From Agromyces agglutinans (lineage in GTDB: Bacteria > Actinomycetota > Actinomycetes > Actinomycetales > Microbacteriaceae), in assembly GCF_009647605.1 (NCBI RefSeq), contig NZ_WJIF01000010.1:95349-153254 (forward strand): DNA of 57,906 nucleotides, written 5' to 3'. Position numbers and translations under genes: made by a program. Shown here in pieces: positions 49,998-57,906 of the stretch. How positions within the stretch are numbered: the stretch's first letter is position 1; each line of letters starts with the position of its first letter. The notes under the pieces were generated by a model. It was not told the DNA's origin and ran no database searches. It saw only the letters and a list, made by a program, of their open reading frames with translations.

Positions 49998-51815
49998 TCA
50001 GATCTCGGTGTGCCCCAGTTCGGGCGCCTCGAGGAACCGCACGGTCGGGTCGGCGAACGCCTCGAACTCCAGCACGAGCACCTCGTTGGTGCCGGCTCGC
50101 GTGACGGGCGATGGCACGATCAGTGTGCGCTGCGGTCCGCGCCGCCAGTATCGACCGAGCAGGATTCCGTTCACCCAGACGACGCCCTTGCCCCAATCCA
50201 GTGTGTCGAGGTACAGGTCGGCGGGCTCGTCGAGCTCGAACCTCGCGGTCGCGAAGCCCGGCCCGATCCCCGGCCGGACTCCCCGCCCGATCCACGGGCC
50301 GTCGCCCGAGACATCCGTCACCGCCTCGTCGACCGCCGCGCCGACCGCGCCGACGACCGCCTCGACCCGCGCCAGGTCGATCGGCGTCGCGCGCCAGCCG
50401 GTGACCTCGACGCCGTCGAGCCGCACGCCGCCGATCAGTCCCTTGTGTTCGCCGATGCGAGGCCCGTAGTCGACGCGGCCCTGGTCCTCGACGACGATCG
50501 CGAGGTCGCCGCGCGCGTCGGGCAGCACGATCGCGCGCTCGTGCCCGTCGCGGGCGAGCACGCCGATGGGAACGCCGTCCATGAGCACCCAGGCGCGGTC
50601 GCGAACCTCCTCGCCGACGGTCAGCGTCGCGGGCCCCGGGCGGTCCAGGCGGGTCCGGAACACGGCGAACCCGCGGTCGTGCGCGAGATCGTCGAAGCTC
50701 GGCAGGCGGTCGTGATCGGATGCCTCGCCGAGAGCGGGAAGCACGTCGAGCAGGCGCGGGCCGGGCCGGAGCGGGGCCGCGACGACCGGGGCCGGCGGCC
50801 TGGGCGGCGGCACCTCGTCGGGCACCGGCGCGTAGCGCGAGATGACATCGCGGAAGGCGAAGAACTTCTCGGTCGGGTACCCGCTCTCGTCGAGCGGGGC
50901 GTCGTAGTCGTAGCTCGTGGTGATCGGCGCGTACCGGCCCTTGTCGTTCGCGCCGTTGGTCAGCCCGAAGTTCGTGCCGCCGTGGAACATGTAGATGTTG
51001 ACCGAGCCGCCGGCCGCGAGGATCGCGTCGAGCTCGGCGGCGGACGCCGAGGCATCCGTCTCGTGGTGATGCGAACCCCAGTCGTCGAACCAGCCGCACC
51101 AGAACTCCATGCAGACGAGCGGGCCCGTCGGCTGGAACTCGCGCAGCGTGGCCAGGCGCGCCTCGGCGCGCGAGCCGAACGAGCCGGTCAGGTGCAGGCC
51201 GGGCAGGCTTCCGTCGGCGAGCATCTGCGGCGTGGGCTGGTCGATGGTCGTGAGCGGCACCGTGATGCCCGCCTCGCGCGTGACGTCGACGAGACGGCGC
51301 AGGTAGTCCTTGTCGGCGCCGTATGCGCCGTACTCGTTCTCGATCTGCACGAGCACGACGGGCCCGCCGTGGTCGACCTGGCGCGGGGCGACGACCTCGT
51401 ACACGCGCCGCAGGTACGCCGAGACCGCTTCGAGGTAGTGCGGTTCCGAGCGGCGCACGCCGACCTCGGGGTCGCGGAACAGCCAGGCCGGCAGGCCGCC
51501 GTTGTCGAACTCGGCGCAGATGTACGGGCCGGGGCGCACGATGGCGTGCAGGCCCTCGGCGGCGATGAGGTCGAGGAAGCGGCCGAGGTCGAGTGCTCCC
51601 GACGCGTCCCACTGCCCGCGCCGCGGCTCGTGCAGGTTCCAGGCCACGTAGGTCTCGATGGTGTTCAGACCCATGAGCCGCGCCTTGCGGATGCGGTCGG
51701 CCCAGAGGTCGGGGTGCACCCGGAAGTAGTGCAGCGCGCCCGCGAGGATGCGGACCGGCTGCCCGTCGAGCTCGAAGTCGGTCGGTCCGATGGCGAAGCG
51801 GCTGGTGGGGGTCAC
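49998..51815 (-). CDS. Beta-galactosidase, glycoside hydrolase family 35
   Basis: 605 residues from GTG 51815, with AGAAGG 6 nt upstream (ATG 51821 abuts the SD). GH35 barrel markers: GALHYFRVHPDLWADRI, CAEFDNGGLPAWLF, acid/base Glu161 in QIENEYGAYG, nucleophile Glu237 in MEFWCGWFDDWG, and GGTNFG. C-terminal beta domains (from ~380) complete the enzyme. No signal peptide, so it acts on galactosides imported by the upstream ABC transporter; it is the last gene of the minus-strand operon. Confidence 0.87.
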   Translation of the reverse strand: MTPTSRFAIGPTDFELDGQPVRILAGALHYFRVHPDLWADRIRKARLMGLNTIETYVAWNLHEPRRGQWDASGALDLGRFLDLIAAEGLHAIVRPGPYICAEFDNGGLPAWLFRDPEVGVRRSEPHYLEAVSAYLRRVYEVVAPRQVDHGGPVVLVQIENEYGAYGADKDYLRRLVDVTREAGITVPLTTIDQPTPQMLADGSLPGLHLTGSFGSRAEARLATLREFQPTGPLVCMEFWCGWFDDWGSHHHETDASASAAELDAILAAGGSVNIYMFHGGTNFGLTNGANDKGRYAPITTSYDYDAPLDESGYPTEKFFAFRDVISRYAPVPDEVPPPRPPAPVVAAPLRPGPRLLDVLPALGEASDHDRLPSFDDLAHDRGFAVFRTRLDRPGPATLTVGEEVRDRAWVLMDGVPIGVLARDGHERAIVLPDARGDLAIVVEDQGRVDYGPRIGEHKGLIGGVRLDGVEVTGWRATPIDLARVEAVVGAVGAAVDEAVTDVSGDGPWIGRGVRPGIGPGFATARFELDEPADLYLDTLDWGKGVVWVNGILLGRYWRRGPQRTLIVPSPVTRAGTNEVLVLEFEAFADPTVRFLEAPELGHTEI

Positions 51816-51884
51816 GTGCATCCTTCTGGTTCGTTCGGGGTCGCGACCTCGTCCACGGGTCGCGACGTCGTTCGCCCGTCGCGA

Positions 51885-51914
51885 GGGGCCGGCCGGCATG
51901 CGCCGACCGGCCCC
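51885..51914 (-). terminator. Strong intercistronic hairpin between binding protein and GH35 genes
   Basis: GGGGCCGGCCGGC (51885-51897) and GCCGACCGGCCCC (51902-51914) form a 13-bp stem with one mismatch and a 4-nt loop, 12 bp after the binding-protein stop (minus strand). It likely limits read-through or protects the upstream mRNA. Confidence 0.6.
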
Positions 51915-51926
51915 CGGCTGGGTCGG

Positions 51927-53273
51927 CTACTCGCTGACCGTGAAGCCCTGCTCGTCGCCGTACTCGACGAGCTGCGCCTGCCAGTCGGCGAGGCCGTCGG
52001 CGAGCGGCGTGCGGTTGGCGTAGGCCTGGCCCACGGTGTCGCCGAAGATGCTGTTCGCGTACACCTGGTAGGGCAGGTACGACCAGCCGGTCGAGACGTC
52101 CTTCGACGCCTGCGTGAGAACCTCGTTGATCTTCTGGCCGCCGAAGTACTCCGACTCGGCGCCGACGAACTCGGGGTCATCGAGCTCGGCCGTGGTCGCC
52201 GGGAAGCCGCCGGACTCGAGGAACACGTCGATCGACGCGGGGTCGTTGTTGAGCCAGCGCAGGAACGCCGCGGCGAGCGCGGGGTTCTTCGACTGGGACG
52301 TGACCGACTGTCCGCCGCCGCCGTTCTCGGCCGCCACGGGCGTGCCGTCGTACGTCGGCATCGGCGCGACGCGCCAGTGACCCGCGCCGTCGGGCACGCT
52401 CGACTCGAGCACGCCGGGCATCCACGCGCCGATCACGAGCGTCGCGATCGAGCCGTCGCCGAGGCCCTGGTACCACTCGTCGCTCCAGCCGGGGGTGTCG
52501 GAGAGCAGGCCCTCCGAGATGAGCTGGTCCCAGACACCCGTCCACTTCTGGACGCCCTCGTCGGCGAGGTCGATCGCGACGTCGGTGCCGTCGATCGAGA
52601 ACGGGCGGCCGCCGGCCTGCCAGATCATGCTCGTCGTGAAGCCCGCGTCACCCGTGTCGGCGGTGATGAACTTCGTCGGGTCGGCCGCCTGCAGCTGCCG
52701 GGCCGCCTCGACGTACTGGTCCCAGGTCTCGGGCACGGCGATGCCGAACTGGTCGAAGACGGTCTGGTTGTAGAAGAGGGCCATGGGGCCCGAGTCCTGC
52801 GGCAGGCCGACCAGCTTGCCGTCGACGTTCACGGCACCCCAGGTCGAGGCGCTGTAGTCGTCCTCGAGCTCGTCGAGCCCGTATTGCGAGAGGTCGACGA
52901 GCGAGTCGGACATCGCGAACTGCGGCAGGGCGTAGTACTCGATCTGCACGACGTCGGGGGCGCCCGACCCGGCCTTGATCGCGTTCTGGAGCTTGGTGTA
53001 CTCCTCGGTGTTGGTGCCCGCGTTCACGAGCTCGACGTCGACGTTGGGGTACGCCTCCTCGAACGCCGCGACCTGCGCCTCGGCGCTCGGGGTCCAGCTC
53101 CAGTAGGTGAGTTCACCGCCCTTCTCGAGGGCGGCGTCGAGGTCGGCCGGGTCGCCGGCCGCGCCGCCGCCGCCGGCGGCCGATGGGCTGCAGGCGGCGA
53201 GGCCGCCGATCGCGAGGGCGGCGGTCGCGGCGATCGTCAGGGTCCGCCGCAGGGCGGAGCGCGAGCTGCTCAT
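51927..53273 (-). CDS. Carbohydrate ABC transporter substrate-binding lipoprotein
   Basis: 448 residues. N-terminal Arg/Lys, hydrophobic helix and lipobox GLAACS (Cys28), so a lipid-anchored extracytoplasmic protein. The body matches family 1 extracellular solute-binding proteins (GELTYWSWTPSAEAQVAAFEEAYPNV; QIEYYALPQFAMSD; DSGPMALFYNQTVFDQFGIAVPETWDQYV). Context (GH35) suggests it binds galacto-oligosaccharides or lactose-like sugars. Confidence 0.87.
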   Translation of the reverse strand: MSSSRSALRRTLTIAATAALAIGGLAACSPSAAGGGGAAGDPADLDAALEKGGELTYWSWTPSAEAQVAAFEEAYPNVDVELVNAGTNTEEYTKLQNAIKAGSGAPDVVQIEYYALPQFAMSDSLVDLSQYGLDELEDDYSASTWGAVNVDGKLVGLPQDSGPMALFYNQTVFDQFGIAVPETWDQYVEAARQLQAADPTKFITADTGDAGFTTSMIWQAGGRPFSIDGTDVAIDLADEGVQKWTGVWDQLISEGLLSDTPGWSDEWYQGLGDGSIATLVIGAWMPGVLESSVPDGAGHWRVAPMPTYDGTPVAAENGGGGQSVTSQSKNPALAAAFLRWLNNDPASIDVFLESGGFPATTAELDDPEFVGAESEYFGGQKINEVLTQASKDVSTGWSYLPYQVYANSIFGDTVGQAYANRTPLADGLADWQAQLVEYGDEQGFTVSE

Positions 53274-53359
53274 GTGGTGTCCTTCACTTCCTTGTGCTGT
53301 GGATGGGTGCGAGTGGTGCATGCGAGGTGGTGGGTACGTGGTGGTGCGAGGGATGCGCG

Positions 53360-54295
53360 TCACTGCTTGACGCTGCCGGCGCTGAGCCCGGACTGCCAGA
53401 ACCGCTGCAGGCCGAGGAACGCGACGACGATGGGGATGATCGTGAGGAGCGACCCCGTGATCACCAGGTTGTAGATGGGCTGCGCGCTGACGCCGGTGGC
53501 CTGCGCGTTCCACTGGTTGAGGCCGACCGTGAGCGGGTACCAGGTGGGGTCGCTCAGCATGATCAGCGGGAGGAAGTAGTTGTTCCAGGTGGCCACGACC
53601 GTGAACAGCAGCACGGTGACGATGCCGGGCGCGAGCAGCCGGATGGAGATGGTGAAGAACGTGCGGAACTCCCCCGCGCCGTCCATGCGGGCCGCCTCGA
53701 GCAGTTCGGTCGGCACCGAGTCGACGGCATAGACCCAGATCAGGTAGAGCCCGAAGGGGCTGATCAGCGACGGGATGATGATCGCCCAGGGCGTGTTGGT
53801 GAGTCCCAACTGGCTGAACATCAGGAAGGTCGGCACGGCGAGCGCCGTGCCGGGCACCGCGATGGCCCCGAGCACGACCGCGAAGATGGCGCGGCGGCCG
53901 GCGAACCGGAACTTCGCGAGCCCGTAGCCCGCGAGCGTGGCGAGCAGCGTCGCGCCGCCTGCGCCGACGACGACGTAGAGCAGCGTGTTTCCGAGCCAAC
54001 GCAGGAAGATGCCGTCGTCGTAGGTGAGCGTCTCCCAGATGTTCTGGAAGATCACGAAGTCGTCGGAGAACCAGAGCCCGAAGCTCGAGAACAGCCCAGC
54101 CTGGGTCTTCGTCGCGTTGATCACGAGCCAGAGCAGCGGCACGAGCGCGTAGACGACGAAGATCGCCATCAGGATCGTGAACGCGACCGACTTGCGCGGG
54201 CGCAGCACCGATGCCGCGCGCCGTCGCGTGGGCCCGCCCCGGCCGCGGCTCGAGGCATCCGTCGTGGTCATGGCTTCGGTGAGCGTGGCGGTCAT
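53360..54295 (-). CDS. Carbohydrate ABC transporter permease (MalG-like)
   Basis: 311 residues with six helices after a ~35-residue cytoplasmic N-terminus. The EAA loop is EAARMDGAGEFRTFFTISIRLLAPG, docking to an ATPase (no ATPase gene lies nearby, so a shared MsiK-type ATPase is likely). Start overlaps the preceding gene by ATGA. Confidence 0.87.
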   Translation of the reverse strand: MTATLTEAMTTTDASSRGRGGPTRRRAASVLRPRKSVAFTILMAIFVVYALVPLLWLVINATKTQAGLFSSFGLWFSDDFVIFQNIWETLTYDDGIFLRWLGNTLLYVVVGAGGATLLATLAGYGLAKFRFAGRRAIFAVVLGAIAVPGTALAVPTFLMFSQLGLTNTPWAIIIPSLISPFGLYLIWVYAVDSVPTELLEAARMDGAGEFRTFFTISIRLLAPGIVTVLLFTVVATWNNYFLPLIMLSDPTWYPLTVGLNQWNAQATGVSAQPIYNLVITGSLLTIIPIVVAFLGLQRFWQSGLSAGSVKQ

Positions 54296-55176
54296 CGCTC
54301 CTCCTTCCGCGAGCCGCGGAGTTGCACGACGTAGGCGATCACCGCGGTGATCACGCCCATGACGATGGCCACCGTGGCCGACGCGTTGTACTGCTGGCCG
54401 CTGAACGAGAGGTTGTAGGCGTACATGTTGGGCGTGAAGAACGTCGTGATGATGTTCGGCGCGAGCGTGCGCAGGATGTTCGGTTCGTTGAAGAGCTGGA
54501 AGCTGCCGATGATCGAGAAGATCGTCGCGATCACGATCGCGCCGCGCAGGGCCTGCAGCTTGATCGCGCGGATGACGCGGAACGCGCCCGCCCCGTCGAG
54601 TTCGGCGGCCTCGTACAGGTCGCCGGGCACGACCTTCAGCGCCGAGTAGAAGATGAGCATGTTGTAGCCGACGAACTCCCAGGTGACGATGTTGCCGATC
54701 GAGACGAGGATCCAGTCGCGTGAGAACGGCGCGAAGACGGATGCCCCGAGCCAGTCGTTCAGGTTCGCCACGAGCCCGAACTGGTCGCCGTAGATGAACC
54801 CCCACATGAGCACCGCGACGACGGCCGGCACCGCATAGGGCAGGAAGATCGCGATGCGGAAGAACCCCGAGGCGTGCAGGCGCGCGGAGTCGATCGCGAG
54901 CGCGGCGACGAGGGCGAGCACGAGCATGACCGGCACCTGGATCACGAGGAACAGCAGGACCCTCAGGAATCCCTCCCAGAACTGGGCGTCGACGACCAGC
55001 TCGGCGTAGTTCTCGAGGCCGACGAAGGCGTTGCCGCCGACCATCTGCTCGCGGAAGAGGCTGAGGTACACCGAGTACACGACGGGCGCGACGAAGACGA
55101 GGAGGAAGACGATCAGGAACGGCGCGGTGAAGGCGAGGCCCTTCCACTCGCTCCGGGAGCGGGACAGCGTTGTCAT
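54292..55176 (-). CDS. Carbohydrate ABC transporter permease (MalF-like)
   Basis: 294 residues, six helices. EAA loop EAAELDGAGAFRVIRAIKLQALRG; GFIYGDQFGLVANLNDWLG is a typical periplasmic segment. ATG 55176 is chosen over an upstream TTG at 55188. First gene of the operon, directly behind two LacI-type operators. Confidence 0.85.
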   Translation of the reverse strand: MTTLSRSRSEWKGLAFTAPFLIVFLLVFVAPVVYSVYLSLFREQMVGGNAFVGLENYAELVVDAQFWEGFLRVLLFLVIQVPVMLVLALVAALAIDSARLHASGFFRIAIFLPYAVPAVVAVLMWGFIYGDQFGLVANLNDWLGASVFAPFSRDWILVSIGNIVTWEFVGYNMLIFYSALKVVPGDLYEAAELDGAGAFRVIRAIKLQALRGAIVIATIFSIIGSFQLFNEPNILRTLAPNIITTFFTPNMYAYNLSFSGQQYNASATVAIVMGVITAVIAYVVQLRGSRKEER

Positions 55177-55193
55177 CGAGTGATCCAATCGAG

Positions 55194-55211
55194 CATGTTC
55201 ACGTCAACATG
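55194..55211. promoter_or_regulatory. LacI-type galactoside operator 1
   Basis: CATGTTCACGTCAACATG, an imperfect palindrome 17 bp upstream of the MalF-like start. Confidence 0.75.
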
Positions 55212-55228
55212 CAGTGCAGGCACCGTAG

Positions 55229-55246
55229 CATGTTGACGTGAACATG
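55229..55246. promoter_or_regulatory. LacI-type galactoside operator 2
   Basis: CATGTTGACGTGAACATG, the exact reverse complement of operator 1, centred 35 bp away and 44 bp before the LacI gene. The pair lets one regulator cover both divergent promoters. Confidence 0.75.
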
Positions 55247-55290
55247 CGCCACCCCGCCGGTACGCTTCATGAGTCGCGAAGGAGACGCCG

Positions 55291-56391
55291 ATGACGAGCA
55301 CGCAGGCCGCCGAGCCCGCCGGCGAGCGCGCCGGCGAGCAGGCCGCGGAGTCCGCCGGCAACCGCCGACGAGGCCCGTCGATGGCGGATGTCGCCCGCGA
55401 GGCGGGAGTGTCGGGGCAGACCGTCAGCCGGGTCGCGAACGGGCGCCACAACGTCGACCCCGAGACCCGCGAGCGCGTCACGGCAGCGATGCGGCGTCTG
55501 GGCTACCGGCCCAACAGCGCCGCGCGCGCGCTTCGCTCCGGACGCTTCCACAGCATCGGCGTCATCATGTTCACCCTCTCGAGCTTCGGCAACATGCGCA
55601 CCCTCGACGCCATCGCCGCCGCCGCGACCGACGCGGGCTACACGATCAACCTCATCCCCGTGCCGAACCCCACTCGCGGCGATGTCTCGGTCGCCTTCGA
55701 CCGGCTGAGCGAGGAGGCCGTCGACGGCGTCGTCATCATCGTCGAGGCGCACCTGCTCGACGAGCGCGACATCGAGCTGCCCGCGGGTCTGCCCGTCGTC
55801 GTCGTCGACTCCAACGCGGGCGACCGGTTCCCCGTGGTCGACACCGACCAGGCGCACGGAGCGCGGCTCGCGACGGAGCACCTGCTCGACCTCGGGCACG
55901 CGACCGTGCACCACGTCGCGGGGCCCGACCGCTCCTACTCGGCCGTGCACCGCCGCGAGGCGTGGGAGGCGACGCTGCGCGAGCGCGGCGCTCCCGTGCC
56001 CGACGCGCTCGTCGGCGACTGGTCGAGCGAGTCGGGCCACCGCATCGGGCTGCGGCTGGCCGCCGATCCCTCCGTCACCGCGGTGTTCGCGGCGAACGAC
56101 CAGATGGCGCTCGGCGTGCTCCGCGCGATGCACGAGTCGGGGCGCCCGGTTCCGGCCGAGGTCAGCGTCGTCGGCTTCGACGACATGGAGGAGTCGGGCA
56201 ACTACTGGCCGCCGCTGACGACGGTGCGGCAGTTCTTCGGCGAGGTCGGCCGCCGGTCGGTCGAAGCGCTGCTGCACGAGGTCGAGTCGGGCGTGGCGCA
56301 CGGCACGACCCTCGTGTCGACCGAACTCATCGTGCGCGACAGCACGGCGGCGCCGACCGCGCCGCGCGCGGCGGCATCCGTCACAGGATGA
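55291..56391 (+). CDS. LacI family transcriptional regulator of the galactoside operon
   Basis: 366 residues. HTH plus hinge SMADVAREAGVSGQTVSRVANGRHNVDPETRERV preceded by ~25 disordered residues; effector domain with IGVIMFTLSSFGNMRTL, VFAANDQMALGVLRAM and VVGFDDMEESGNYWPPLTTVRQ. GGAG precedes the ATG. It is divergent from the ABC/GH35 operon and its 3' end overlaps the convergent APC gene by 11 bp. Confidence 0.86.
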   Translation: MTSTQAAEPAGERAGEQAAESAGNRRRGPSMADVAREAGVSGQTVSRVANGRHNVDPETRERVTAAMRRLGYRPNSAARALRSGRFHSIGVIMFTLSSFGNMRTLDAIAAAATDAGYTINLIPVPNPTRGDVSVAFDRLSEEAVDGVVIIVEAHLLDERDIELPAGLPVVVVDSNAGDRFPVVDTDQAHGARLATEHLLDLGHATVHHVAGPDRSYSAVHRREAWEATLRERGAPVPDALVGDWSSESGHRIGLRLAADPSVTAVFAANDQMALGVLRAMHESGRPVPAEVSVVGFDDMEESGNYWPPLTTVRQFFGEVGRRSVEALLHEVESGVAHGTTLVSTELIVRDSTAAPTAPRAAASVTG

Positions 56392-57811
56392 TCCAGCCCC
56401 CGGCGAGCCCCGCGATGCCGACGACGGCGCCGGCCGTCGCGACGAGCAGCACCACCCACTCGCTCCGCGACAGCAGCCGCCGGCCCTGCTCCCGGCGCGC
56501 GACGAGGAACAGCGCGACCGCAGGCACCTGCACGATCAGCGACACGAGCAGGTAGGTCAGCCCCGCGCCGACCAGCAGGAACAGCACGTACGCGGTCGCC
56601 AGCACGCCGATCACGAGATCGCGACGACGGATGCCTCCGCCGTCGGCGACGGCGACCCGCACGAGGTACCCCGCCGCGAACAGGAACGGCACGAGGGCGA
56701 GCGCGCTCGTCAGGTTGAGCGCGAAGTCGAACGCGTCGACGGCCGTCATCGCCACGACCAGCACGGCCTGCGCGAGCACGGTCGAACTCAACAGGGCCCC
56801 GACGGGCACGTCGCGGGCGTTCGACCGGGCGAGGAAGCGCGGCATGTCGTGGTCCTTCGCCGCCACGAACACGACCTCGGCGGCCATCAGCGTCCAGGCG
56901 AGGTACGCGCCGAGCACGGCGACGATCAGCCCGGCGCTCACGAGCACGGCGCCCCAGCCGCCGACGGCCGCCTCGAGCACGCCCGCGAGCGACGGCTGAC
57001 GCAGCTCGGCGAGCTCGGCGGCCGGCAGCACGCCGTACGACACGATCGTCACCGAGGCGAACACCGAGAACACCGCGAGGAACCCGAGCACCGTCGCGCG
57101 GCCGACGTCCTGCCGCCGACGCGCGTGCCGCGAGTACACGCTCGCGCCCTCGACCCCGAGGAACACGAAGACCGTGACGAGCATCGTGCCCTGCACCTGC
57201 TCGAACAGCGTCCCGGCGTCGCCCGCGCCGAGCAGGTTCTCGGCGAACACCGCGGGGTCGAGCACGAACAGCGAGAGCAGCACGGCCACGACGATCGGCA
57301 CGAGCTTCGCGACCGTCACGATGCGATTGACGGCGGCGGCCTCGCGCACGCCGCGGCGCACGAGCAGGAAGAACACCCAGAGCCCGGCCGACGACAGCGC
57401 GAACGCCAGCGGCGTGTCGCCGTCGCCGAGCACCGGGAACACCGCACCGAGCGTCGACATGATGAGCACCCAGTAGGTGACGTTGCCGACGCACGCGCTC
57501 GCCCAGTACCCGAACGCCGAGAAGAAGCCGATGAGCTCCCCGAACCCGGCCTTCGCGTAGGCGTACACGCCCGCGTCGAGCTGCGGCCGCCGCACCGCGA
57601 GGGTCTGGAACGCCAGCGCGAGCATGAGCATGCCGACGCCCGCGATCGCCCACGCGATGATCGCGCCGAGCACCCCGGTCTCCGCCGCGAACGTCGCGGG
57701 GAGCGAGAACACCCCGGCGCCCACCATCGAGCCGACGACCATCGCGGTCAGGGTCGGCACGCCGAGTCGCACCGTCGCGCGATCGCGGACGCCCTCGGGC
57801 CCTTCGCTCAT
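56381..57811 (-). CDS. APC family amino-acid permease
   Basis: 476 residues with about 12 helices. Conserved GSMVGAGVFSLPATFA in helix 1, GVYAYAKAGFGELIGFFSAFGYWASACVGN, and FVFLGVEGASVYSRHARRRQDVGRATVLG typical of the arginine/ornithine antiporter (ArcD/YdgI-like) branch. No arginine-pathway gene is adjacent, so the substrate is uncertain. TACGGT is 7 nt before the ATG. Confidence 0.83.
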   Translation of the reverse strand: MSEGPEGVRDRATVRLGVPTLTAMVVGSMVGAGVFSLPATFAAETGVLGAIIAWAIAGVGMLMLALAFQTLAVRRPQLDAGVYAYAKAGFGELIGFFSAFGYWASACVGNVTYWVLIMSTLGAVFPVLGDGDTPLAFALSSAGLWVFFLLVRRGVREAAAVNRIVTVAKLVPIVVAVLLSLFVLDPAVFAENLLGAGDAGTLFEQVQGTMLVTVFVFLGVEGASVYSRHARRRQDVGRATVLGFLAVFSVFASVTIVSYGVLPAAELAELRQPSLAGVLEAAVGGWGAVLVSAGLIVAVLGAYLAWTLMAAEVVFVAAKDHDMPRFLARSNARDVPVGALLSSTVLAQAVLVVAMTAVDAFDFALNLTSALALVPFLFAAGYLVRVAVADGGGIRRRDLVIGVLATAYVLFLLVGAGLTYLLVSLIVQVPAVALFLVARREQGRRLLSRSEWVVLLVATAGAVVGIAGLAGGWIIL

Positions 57812-57906
57812 GGCCCCGACCGTAGCGCGCCGACGCCCGCTGGGCGCGCCGCCCGCGCCAGCGCGCCGACGTCCGCCGCCTGCGCAGCCGCGCCGCCCGC
57901 GCCGCC
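57812..57906. other. Unassigned GC-rich end
   Basis: Low-complexity CGCGCCG-rich sequence upstream of the APC gene. Apart from that gene's -10 region I see no gene or signal. Confidence 0.5.

Noticed and set aside
49872..53474. 1200-codon open frame on the plus strand
   Set aside because: Antisense to GH35 and the binding-protein gene, both of which have intact motifs; no recognisable domain.
1..57906. tRNA, rRNA, riboswitch or insertion sequence
   Set aside because: Reading both strands, I found no cloverleaf, rRNA core, known riboswitch consensus or transposase; a covariance-model scan would be decisive.

Overview
The window is very GC-rich (roughly 70% or more by eye), has dense, often 4-bp-overlapping genes, a strong GAC/CTC/GCC codon preference and many leaderless-type starts. 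Together with DtxR-type iron boxes, an Eis-like acetyltransferase and the protein families seen, this points to a chromosomal segment of a high-GC actinobacterium, most likely family Microbacteriaceae (an Agromyces-like soil or plant-associated genus). I see no tRNA, rRNA, transposase, integrase, phage gene or CRISPR array.

Layout. (1) 2-5621: an aldarate/uronate module (partial SDR, KdgD-type dehydratase, enolase-superfamily dehydratase, 2-oxoglutarate-semialdehyde-type dehydrogenase), then an MFS transporter preceded by a possible small coupled ORF. (2) 5762-12294: a LacI regulator between a divergent Gfo/Idh/MocA oxidoreductase and an operon of a second Gfo/Idh/MocA enzyme, a DUF993 protein and a TIM-barrel isomerase. 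Three matching LacI-type operators tie it together; it looks like a sugar or cyclitol pathway I cannot name. (3) 12407-17191: Eis-like acetyltransferase and an XylFGH-like sugar ABC transporter. (4) 17322-31471: mixed housekeeping and accessory genes (animal-type heme peroxidase, CPBP protease, AI-2E family permease, Ser/Thr kinase, lipase maturation factor, two NUDIX proteins, MBL hydrolase, DUF1540 and PHP proteins beside an iron box, sirtuin, PLP transsulfuration enzyme). (5) 31646-41709: methyltransferase, 2-hydroxyacid dehydrogenase divergent from a DeoR-HTH/LacI-ligand-domain hybrid regulator, EI24 protein, phosphatase, LysR, DJ-1/PfpI, epoxide hydrolase divergent from a WYL regulator, GNAT, DoxX. 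(6) 41780-45524: ATP-dependent DNA ligase, two copies of an 81-bp palindromic repeat, and a GntR regulator plus ACC deaminase. (7) 45630-49763: LLM oxidoreductase, ArsR-type regulator, DUF4287, glycosylase-family protein, and a siderophore-interacting protein under an iron box. (8) 49998-57811: a galactoside operon (MalF/MalG-like permeases, binding lipoprotein, GH35 beta-galactosidase) divergent from its LacI regulator across two mirror-image operators, then an APC amino-acid permease.

How it fits together: much of the segment serves uptake and oxidation of plant-derived sugars (aldarates, galactosides, an unidentified sugar or cyclitol), with local regulators and palindromic operators, plus a plant-association trait (ACC deaminase) and iron control. 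The least described items are the DUF993 cluster and its operators, an ~81-bp palindromic repeat family, the DeoR/LacI hybrid regulator with 10-bp-phased repeats, and the GGATGCC/GGCATCC oligomer that recurs in genes and spacers.
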